Source: Owenia fusiformis
Taxonomy: Eukaryota; Annelida; Polychaeta; Sabellida; Oweniidae
Direction: 5' to 3'
Assembly (NCBI GenBank): GCA_903813345.2
Contig: CAIIXF020000432.1
Span: 1 to 13,000, forward strand
DNA length: 13,000 nt
A program made the position numbers and the translations under genes. Positions 1-7,300 of this stretch are shown here, in pieces (the first letter of the stretch is position 1; each line of letters opens with the position of its first letter). The notes under the pieces were generated by a model. The model searched no databases. It was not told the origin of the DNA and saw only the letters and a list, made by a program, of their open reading frames with translations.

Positions 1-301
1 ATGTTTATCTTATCTTATTGAACATTAATATCGGCAATACTAGTGCCCTCACAAAAATTTGTTGATTTTGCCTCAGACCAGGCTCATGCTTTCAAAAATA
101 CCTTTATTGCCAAGCTGTAAAATACTGCAAACTCTGAGTGATTTCTGTTGCAGTGTTGCAACAACCAATCAGATTACGAGTTCTTAATAGGGGAAATACT
201 AACTGCTTATCGCAGGGGGTAAAAAGAAAGAATATATTCTGGATTTTGAAGCCCTGTGATTGGAGGATGTATTTTTTGTGAATTTAGATCATTAGAATTT
301 C
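1..301. other. 5' flank of the Helentron reading frame, no gene
   Basis: No reading frame worth calling is present. The visible motifs are a CCAAT box at 165-169, an inverted CCAAT (ATTGG) at 259-263, and a 12-bp perfect palindrome AGAATATATTCT at 229-240. The two CCAAT sites lie within a 7-bp inverted pair, CCAATCA (165-171) and TGATTGG (257-263). They face each other about 40-140 bp before the first ATG, as could occur in a transposon promoter. I see no clear TATA box. The 5' terminus of the element cannot be located; it may lie in this stretch or left of the window. Promoter function is inference only. Confidence 0.35.
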
Positions 302-3300
302 ATGGCTTCTTTATTTTACAAATTTATAATGCTCTTAAAAAGCGCAAAATATAATGGCATACAAAAAAATACTAAGAGTACAGTAAGTATTAATTTTTTA
401 CAGGCCACACCTGATCGGAGGAAGAAGCGAAGGGTTGGTGGGTATGATTCCTGCGAAGGTCGCGGTGGGGGTGATGCATTTGCATCGCGGCTGGAGGGAG
501 ACCAAATGCATTCCCAACCTGTAGTAGTGCTTACTGTACCCAGAATAACTGAAGTGCTTACTGTACCTAGAATAGAAACTGGAGTGCTTACTGTACCTAG
601 AATAGAAACTGTAGAGCTTACTGTACCTGAAATAGAAACTGAAATGCTTACTGTACCTGAAATACAAACTGAAGTACAAACTGAAATACAAACTGAAGTG
701 CCTAATTTACCTAAAATACCATATGGAAAGCAAGAAATGCCAGTACCATTGTGCTTCAATAAGACCATACTTTCAGAAGTCGCATTCTCATGTTCAACTG
801 AATATATGTATAAAAACATTGATACAATATCCCGTACAACTTCTAATATTACTGAGAACAATACAAACCATCACAAGGTGTTAGCAGAAGATATGGAAGA
901 TTCATTAATATCTGAGTTTGCCACACTGTTAATACAGAATACCATAAAGAAATCTGAGAAGAAGAAACTCAGAAAACTTACCAAATTTGCCAATGTGTCA
1001 GCAGAGGTTGGAACTGTCACACAACCAAAAGATATTTTAATAGCAAACTGCATTGATACTCTTGCAAAATCTCTCAAAATTATTCATGATGTGAACGCAC
1101 TTCTTACTGATAACAATGATATTCTTAGATCTCTGTTGAAATCAGAAAAGTACTTAAGTAACAAAATAAGGAGACAAGAAAGATCTGAAGTTATCAAAAT
1201 GAAAGCAAGAAGAAAGAAAATGGAACGACATTTAAAAAACAATGAAACATTACAGCCTATTCTTATAAAAACACAGAAACTATCGAGGCGTAAACTTGGA
1301 CGATTGAAAAGCATCTCAACTTCAAAACAACAAAAGCATGTCCCAGATAGTACTTTCAGAGCTTCACAACCAAAGAAACATGTATTGCCACACCATGATC
1401 TAGAACAGTTTTTGTCTGACAACACTGTAAGAGTACCACCAATTGAAAATAATGATCTCAAAATCTTAAACATTGATAACACTGAAACACTGTTCAAGCT
1501 GAATATTGAACACTGTTCAAACAGGAAAGAATTGAAAAGATCCAAATATCTTAGTTACAAATCAGATATTGATACAACTAGAAACAAACCAGAAACTAAA
1601 AATATGCCAGACAGTGAAAATCCATACTTTGTAGAAATTGTAGAACAAATGCAAGATATTTTTGCTGAAGGATGTTTACGTGTTCCACCAGTAACGATTC
1701 ATAGTCATAGCAAAAACAATGAAATACTGTTTTCCATGAACCATAAATATGAAGTGAAAAAGACTGAAATCTTAGAAGCTGACAATGGTGACAAACTGTT
1801 TAATGAAAATGTGTCTTCGAAAGATTTACAAACTGGAACAAAATACAAAGTTTCCCAAACTGGAGGTTACAACCCAAAAGATAATTCTAAGGATAAATCA
1901 AAGGAAAGTCCCGATGATGTAACTGTTTTGAAAGAAACCTACAGTGAGCCTATTGGGAATTTTAACCCTTTGCAAAACCAAGAGAAAGTTCATTTATGCA
2001 ACATCCATCATCTCAAGTATACGCCAAAAAGCAATGATCCTGTATATGACAATGTTGAAATTGCCTTTATGAAGCCAAAATATGAATCCTTAAAACATAT
2101 CAGAGGTGATGGAAACTGTCTTTTTAGAGCAATTGCATATTGCATAACAAACGATGAAAATGACCACACTGCTATTAGACAGAGTATAGTGTCTCATAGA
2201 AATGACCAAAGCTGTAAGAAATACATTTGTAAAACAAGAGGAATAACCGCAACAGAATTGGAAAATCATATAAGATCCCAAAATATGAATAGATCATCTG
2301 TGTGGGGAACTGATATTGAAATTGCCGCAGCTTGCCATTTATTCCAAACCCAGATACTTACTTTTGAAAACACAAATAGATGGACAGTATTTGGAAAAAC
2401 ATTTGTTAACAGATGTATGTACCTAGATCATTCTAGCCAATGTCATTATGACGTGGTAACAGATGTGATAGATGCAAATACAAATACAAATCCTGCAAAG
2501 AACAATGCATCAGCAATACAGATATTTGATCAAGTTATAGAAGGAAATATGTCTCAAAATCATCTAATGTTTGAAGGCATAGGTCAAGGAAAACAATGTT
2601 ATGCTAACTCTTTGTCATTTTTACTGATGCTTCAAAATGAAACTCACCATGAAATTAATGCAGAATTCATTACTGATGTTTTAGTCCGAGGCAACATATT
2701 ATACAATAGTATCATATCTCAAAATCCAACTCCAACAGGTTATTTGGAAATATTTGATATTCCAAAAATCTTAAGCTTTAACAACAAAAATTATACATAC
2801 AAATCAAGACAACAACAGGGATACTTAGAATACTGGAATTATACTGAAGAAGATGACCAAGGATTAACTCTGCATGAAGCTATTGAAAAAGTTCTCACAG
2901 ATTACAATGCATGCCTTGTTACATTCCTCAATACAACAACATGTGTGATGAAGAACAAAAGCATATATTATTCATTTGACCCACACAGTAGGGATGAGCA
3001 AGGAAGAATTAATGTTTTGGGAAATGCAATAGTTCACATGTCGAATTCATTGGAAAAAATATCATTATTCTTGTGGAACACTGCAGAGTCATTAACTGAT
3101 AGTATAATAAACAGAACTAATGCCAAGCATGGATTTTCTGTTGATGGTATAACATTTGAAGAATGTAGGAAATCTAAGCAAATAAAAGATCAAAACTTCG
3201 AGCCTAAACTATCAACAATATCTAGCAAAATAAAGTGTAGGAATGACCAAGCAAAAAATGAAGTAAAAAACCTTACTGCTAGTCAACCATCCATGTCCTC

Positions 3301-4000
3301 AAAGTCAGCTAGAAGAACATCTTGTAAAAAAAAATTAAATTTTAATGAAAATATTGATGCACATCAAAAAAAGGAATCTCAAAGTATAGAACCACTGTCT
3401 GATCATGAACAAAATGTTGTTGATCCAATGAGTCTACAGATCAAAGAATCATATGTTCGTCTATGTAAATTAACATGCAAACGTGGACAGCTAGTTGCTG
3501 GAAAATGTGATAAAGCTAGAATGCATTGTACCAAAAATACTGTAAATAATCAAGAAAACATATGTAATAGTAGCCTGTGCGCTGATGATTCCAACACTGA
3601 TATTTTCTCAGATAAAGAAAAGGCTAAATTGAGGAAAATGTCTAAGTCAGATCAAAAGCTATACAAGCGTAATATTCTTCTGAAAAAAAAGTATAATACT
3701 GATGAAACCTTTAAAAATAAAAAATTGGAACATGATAGAGAGAAATATGCATCTACACCTGGGTTCAAAGATAAAAAGAAATTTTTAAGTAAGCATAGAT
3801 ATGGAACTGATGAAGACTTCAAACATAGCAAGCTTAACAAAAGTAAAAGAAAGTATGAATGTGATATAGAATTTAAAGAAAGAGTGAAACAACAGAGTAA
3901 AGAAAAGTACGACTTTGATGAAGAATTTAAAGAAAGAGTGAAACAACAGAGTAAGGAAAAGTACGAATTTGATGGAGAATTTAAAGAAAGAGTGAAATAA
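302..4000 (+). CDS. Helentron polyprotein, N-terminal part: OTU protease plus second cysteine-protease-like domain, ends at a nonsense codon
   Basis: The frame encodes 1,232 residues. Residues 76-124 are a 10-residue repeat built on LTVP. Residues 200-340 are Lys/Arg-rich and probably helical. Residues 594-725 form an OTU cysteine protease: the box DGNCLFR holds D603 and C606, and the likely catalytic His is H715 in QCHYD. Residues 757-925 look like a second papain-like domain of the kind related to herpesvirus large-tegument (C76-type) deubiquitinases and found in many transposon proteins, with GKQC (C766) and FDPHSR (D893, H895). A Cys-rich patch follows (C1055, C1059, C1069, C1076, C1088, C1093). 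From residue 1130 an 18-residue charged repeat runs into the stop. The frame continues in the same phase past the TAA, so this is the front of a longer protein. The ATG at 302 has a weak context (T at -3), and a splice-acceptor-like tract ends at 403, so the real start may be upstream. Likely roles are polyprotein cleavage or deubiquitination; both are inference. Confidence 0.82.
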   Translation: MASLFYKFIMLLKSAKYNGIQKNTKSTVSINFLQATPDRRKKRRVGGYDSCEGRGGGDAFASRLEGDQMHSQPVVVLTVPRITEVLTVPRIETGVLTVPRIETVELTVPEIETEMLTVPEIQTEVQTEIQTEVPNLPKIPYGKQEMPVPLCFNKTILSEVAFSCSTEYMYKNIDTISRTTSNITENNTNHHKVLAEDMEDSLISEFATLLIQNTIKKSEKKKLRKLTKFANVSAEVGTVTQPKDILIANCIDTLAKSLKIIHDVNALLTDNNDILRSLLKSEKYLSNKIRRQERSEVIKMKARRKKMERHLKNNETLQPILIKTQKLSRRKLGRLKSISTSKQQKHVPDSTFRASQPKKHVLPHHDLEQFLSDNTVRVPPIENNDLKILNIDNTETLFKLNIEHCSNRKELKRSKYLSYKSDIDTTRNKPETKNMPDSENPYFVEIVEQMQDIFAEGCLRVPPVTIHSHSKNNEILFSMNHKYEVKKTEILEADNGDKLFNENVSSKDLQTGTKYKVSQTGGYNPKDNSKDKSKESPDDVTVLKETYSEPIGNFNPLQNQEKVHLCNIHHLKYTPKSNDPVYDNVEIAFMKPKYESLKHIRGDGNCLFRAIAYCITNDENDHTAIRQSIVSHRNDQSCKKYICKTRGITATELENHIRSQNMNRSSVWGTDIEIAAACHLFQTQILTFENTNRWTVFGKTFVNRCMYLDHSSQCHYDVVTDVIDANTNTNPAKNNASAIQIFDQVIEGNMSQNHLMFEGIGQGKQCYANSLSFLLMLQNETHHEINAEFITDVLVRGNILYNSIISQNPTPTGYLEIFDIPKILSFNNKNYTYKSRQQQGYLEYWNYTEEDDQGLTLHEAIEKVLTDYNACLVTFLNTTTCVMKNKSIYYSFDPHSRDEQGRINVLGNAIVHMSNSLEKISLFLWNTAESLTDSIINRTNAKHGFSVDGITFEECRKSKQIKDQNFEPKLSTISSKIKCRNDQAKNEVKNLTASQPSMSSKSARRTSCKKKLNFNENIDAHQKKESQSIEPLSDHEQNVVDPMSLQIKESYVRLCKLTCKRGQLVAGKCDKARMHCTKNTVNNQENICNSSLCADDSNTDIFSDKEKAKLRKMSKSDQKLYKRNILLKKKYNTDETFKNKKLEHDREKYASTPGFKDKKKFLSKHRYGTDEDFKHSKLNKSKRKYECDIEFKERVKQQSKEKYDFDEEFKERVKQQSKEKYEFDGEFKERVK
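391..403 (+). other. Possible 3' splice site near the start of the Helentron frame
   Basis: TAATTTTTTACAG followed by G is a good acceptor with a pyrimidine tract. Directly after it the composition changes from AT-rich to GC-rich. If it is used, residues 1-34 of the frame are intronic, translation begins in an unseen upstream exon, and the exon would start in phase 0 at 404. No convincing donor was found in 1-390. Confidence 0.25.
404..520 (+). other. GC-rich segment inside an AT-rich coding region
   Basis: This roughly 115-bp stretch is conspicuously GC-rich, while the surrounding frame is about two-thirds A+T. It encodes an Arg/Gly-rich piece (residues 35-73, including DRRKKRR and GRGGGDAF). 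It starts exactly after the acceptor-like tract and ends at the LTVP repeats. It could be a basic nucleic-acid-binding or nuclear-localisation segment, or captured foreign sequence. I do not recognise a source. Confidence 0.4.
527..673 (+). repeat. In-frame 30-bp minisatellite (about five copies, LTVP repeat)
   Basis: Units begin at 527 (27 bp), 554, 584, 614 and 644, each reading close to gtgcttactgtacctagaat plus agaaact. They encode VLTVPRIETG-like decapeptides, drifting from PRIET to PEIET to PEIQT. The array dissolves at 674-705 into a shorter repeat, VQTEIQTEV. The unit is a multiple of three, so copy-number change preserves the frame. The peptide is probably a disordered or extended linker; no function is known to me. 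Confidence 0.85.
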
Positions 4001-4348
4001 CAGAGTAAGGAAAAGTACGAATTTGATGGAGAATTTAAAGAAAGAGTGAAACAACAGAGTAAGGAAAAGTACGAATTTGATGGAGAATTTAAAGAAAGAG
4101 TGAAACAACAGAGTAAAGAAAAGTACGAATTTGATGAAGAATTTAAAGAAACAGTGAAGCAACAAAGTAAAGAAAAATACAAATTTGATCAAGACTTTAA
4201 AGAAAGAGTGAAGCAACAAAGTAAAGAAAAGTACGAATTTGATCAAGACTTTAAAGAAAGAGTGAAGCAACAGAGTAAACAACAGAGCAAACAAAGATAT
4301 GACATTGACAAAGCCTTCAAAAAAAGGAAAATAATGCAAGGTAAAGAA
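3689..4348 (+). repeat. In-frame 54-bp tandem repeat array, 12 units (18-residue charged repeat)
   Basis: Units start every 54 bp from 3689 to 4229, then after a 12-bp insertion (4283-4294, QSKQ) a last unit occupies 4295-4348. The core consensus is KYEFDGEFKERVKQQSKE. The outer units are diverged (KYNTDETF, KYASTPGF and RYGTDEDF at the left; RYDIDKAF at the right). The inner units are nearly identical, and those at 3959, 4013 and 4067 differ by only a few bases. This pattern fits recent unequal exchange or slippage in the centre. The peptide is Lys/Glu/Gln-rich and probably alpha-helical, forming a linker between the protease half and the replicase half. Comparable charged K-Y-x-x-D-x-x-F-K repeats occur in this position in other animal Helitron proteins, as far as I recall. 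Confidence 0.92.
3998..4000 (+). other. In-frame nonsense codon (TAA in place of CAA) splitting the polyprotein
   Basis: At position 14 of the 54-bp unit starting at 3959 the sequence is gtgaaaTAAcagagt. All the core neighbouring units have CAA or CAG here (gtgaaaCAAcagagt). The next units continue in the same frame for another 1,872 codons, to the terminal TAA at 9617-9619. A single C-to-T change explains the break. Because only one of several near-identical units carries it, the change probably arose after the unit was duplicated. A sequencing or assembly error in the array remains possible. Confidence 0.9.
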
Positions 4349-7300
4349 AAACATATTACCAAAAAGTCCCAACGAGAAAATATTGAAAGAGTAATTCACG
4401 ACTTTAAACAAACAATAAATGATGGACTAAACTATATTTGTGTGGTTTGTCATAGATTGCTATTTAAACACCAGGTGCTAGCCTACAGGGAAAATGTATA
4501 TACTAAAATGTCTCAAGAAAATAAACAAAAGTGTGTTTCAAAAATATATTTGCATACTAGAGAAATATCATACAAAGAAAACTGTGAACTTTGTAAGTCT
4601 CCAATAAGTAAACTATGGATATGTCAGAACTGTCATGTACATTTTAAAAATGGCAATATTCCCCCAATGGCTAATAGCAATAATTTGTTATTACAAACAA
4701 TACCAGCGGAATTGAAAGATTTGAATGTCCTTGAACAACATTTAGTATCGTTACGTTTACCTTTTATGAAAGTAGTACAATTACCAAGAGGAGGGCAATT
4801 TGGTATGAATGGTCCTGTTATATCTGTGTCAAATAATGCTCAGGAAACCATAAATGCTTTACCAAGACCAATTCATGATGAGCAGCTTTTGACTGTCAAA
4901 CTCAAACGCAAACTTGAATATAAAGGTCATTACTTATATAAATCAGTCAGTATTTCAAAAGTTAAAGCAGCATTGGGATACCTAAAACAAAACAATGTGC
5001 ACTACAAAGACATTAATATATTGGATGATTTTGTGAATTTAATACCTCCAGAAATTTTAAGTGAAGAAGATCAAAAGCAATATGGAATGACACCTGAATT
5101 GAAACAAACTGATATTGACTGTAATGTATGTCAACTAGAAAATAGCACAGAGAATCAGGGGAAAGACACATCAAATGATATGATGGGTGTAGTATCTGAT
5201 ACTTGTTTGCAACCTGATAACATTGCTCAGCATATTCTGGATACACATCTTGACAAAATATATTGCATAGCACCAGGAGAAGGAAACAAACCAATACGTA
5301 TTCTTCAAGAAAAGAATAATGAAGCTCTTTCATTTCCCACTCTATTTCCAAATGGTAGAAACGCTCATGATGAAAATAGAGAAAAAAAGTTGTCAGCAAC
5401 AAAATATTTTGGTAATAGGCTATTCTCTGCAGACTTGAGATTTGCTAAGAATACTCAATATATATTTTATGCCCAATTTTTGACTGAACTCCAGAATATA
5501 ATATCCAAAGTTAGTATTAACCTTAGAAAAACAACAGAAAAATCAACAATCGGTAATACAATAACAGCTGATGATATTATCAACAAAGAAAAGAGTGAAA
5601 TGCTTTGCCGTAAGAATGTTGGTCATCACTATTTGCAACCGATTCGTGGAACACCACCATACTGGCAACACGTACAAAAAGATTTATTTGCAATGATTAG
5701 GCAACTTGGTCCACCAACATGGTTTTGCTCATTTTCTTCAGCAGATATGAAATGGAATGAAGTTATTAACACAATTCTCAAACAAAACAATGACCCTCGA
5801 TTACCAGAAGAAATAACCAAAACAGAACGTTGTGAACTGATAAGGGATAATCCAGTCACTGTAACTAGAATGTTTGATAATAGATGGAAAAAGTTCATGA
5901 ATGATGTTATTAAATCACCAGCTGAACCAATTGGTAAAGTGAAAGACATGTTTTACAGAGTTGAATTTCAAATGAGAGGGTCACCTCATATACATTGTTT
6001 AATTTGGATCGAAGATGCTCCCGTTTATGGTAAATCACCAAATTTAGAAGTTGAAGAATTCATAGATAAGTATATCACTTGTGCATTGCCCGATGAAAAA
6101 ACTGACTCAGACTTGTTCAGAATAGTAAACGAAGTCCAAACACACAGCAAAAACCACTCAAAAAGTTGCAAGAAAAATAAAAGAACTTGTAGATTTCACT
6201 TTCCAAGACTTCCATCTGAGAAAACCTTTATCATTGATGACAAAAGTCTTGATGAGACTACAGAGTGTATACCAATAAAAGAAGCCGAAGATATCATTCA
6301 ATCTCTCTGGGAATTCTTTCTCTCTGAAGATTATTCTCAAATGACATTAAATGAAATATTTGAAAAAGCACACCCAGGCTTAACAATGGAAAAATATGAA
6401 AATATTATAAGAACTCTGACAAAAAGTAAAAGGAAAGCAATATTTTTGAAGAGAACTGTTAAAGACATTTGGATAAATAACTACAATACAGACCTTTTAA
6501 AAGCATGGGAAGCCAATATGGATATACAATTTGTCCTTGATGTATTTTCATGTGTTGTCTACATTGTATCATATATATCAAAACAGGAACGAGAAATGAG
6601 TCAGAATCTTATAGATGCAGAACAGGAAGCCAAAGAACAAAACTCCTCAGCTTCTAAACTCATGAAAATCATTGGTTACCGATATATGAAACATAGAGAA
6701 GTTAGTGCTCAAGAAGCCGTATACAGAGCAAGTAATCTTCATCTCAAAGAATGCTCAAGACAAACTGTTTTCCTTCCAGTAGGTAACAATCCTATTAAAA
6801 TGTCACTACCAATTTCAGTAATTCGTCAACAGAAAGATGATAAAATATGGGCAACAAGTATCATAGATAGATATTTTGCAAGACCACACAGTGTTGAATT
6901 CAATGATTTATGCTTGGCAGAATTTGCATCACAATATAGACTTGTGACATATAACAATGATGAAGATATAGTAGAAAATCAGAAGGAAACATCCAAAAAA
7001 ATAAAACTAGACTTTGGTTTAGGATTTATACAAAAGCGATCAAAAAGTCCACCAGCTATTATACGCTACCCAAAGTTCTCAAAGGAAACTAATCCGGATG
7101 AATATTATCATAGTATGCTCCAACTGTTCATACCACACAGAAGTGATAAGGAATTACGACCTACTAAACATGAAACATTTGAAGGCTATTTTAAATGTGG
7201 CAAAATAAAACAAGGAGGTAAATTGTTTAATGTTTCTGAAATTGTAACAAAATATAAAAGTATTTATGATGTTACTGGTGATGAATTAAATGCTGCACAA

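Noticed and set aside
371-403. A tiny intron from CA|GTAAGT (381-388) to ACAG (400-403)
   Set aside because: About 20 bp is below any plausible intron size; the acceptor-like tract could only serve an upstream donor.
316-861. Minus-strand frame of 181 codons opposite the LTVP repeats
   Set aside because: It mirrors the plus-strand minisatellite and has no motif; its Ser/Val-rich repeats are the complement of the real coding repeat.
4046-4048. GTG as the start of the downstream reading frame
   Set aside because: It is a valine codon inside a repeat unit; the frame is open back to 4001, and a eukaryotic gene would not normally start here.
3652-4411. Two overlapping minus-strand frames with Phe/Leu-rich repeats that resemble membrane segments
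   Set aside because: They are the antisense readings of the 54-bp repeat array; the hydrophobic pattern is the complement of Lys/Glu codons.
5013-5949. Minus-strand frames of 106-129 codons within the Rep region
   Set aside because: They are shadows of a strongly supported plus-strand gene with no recognisable domains.
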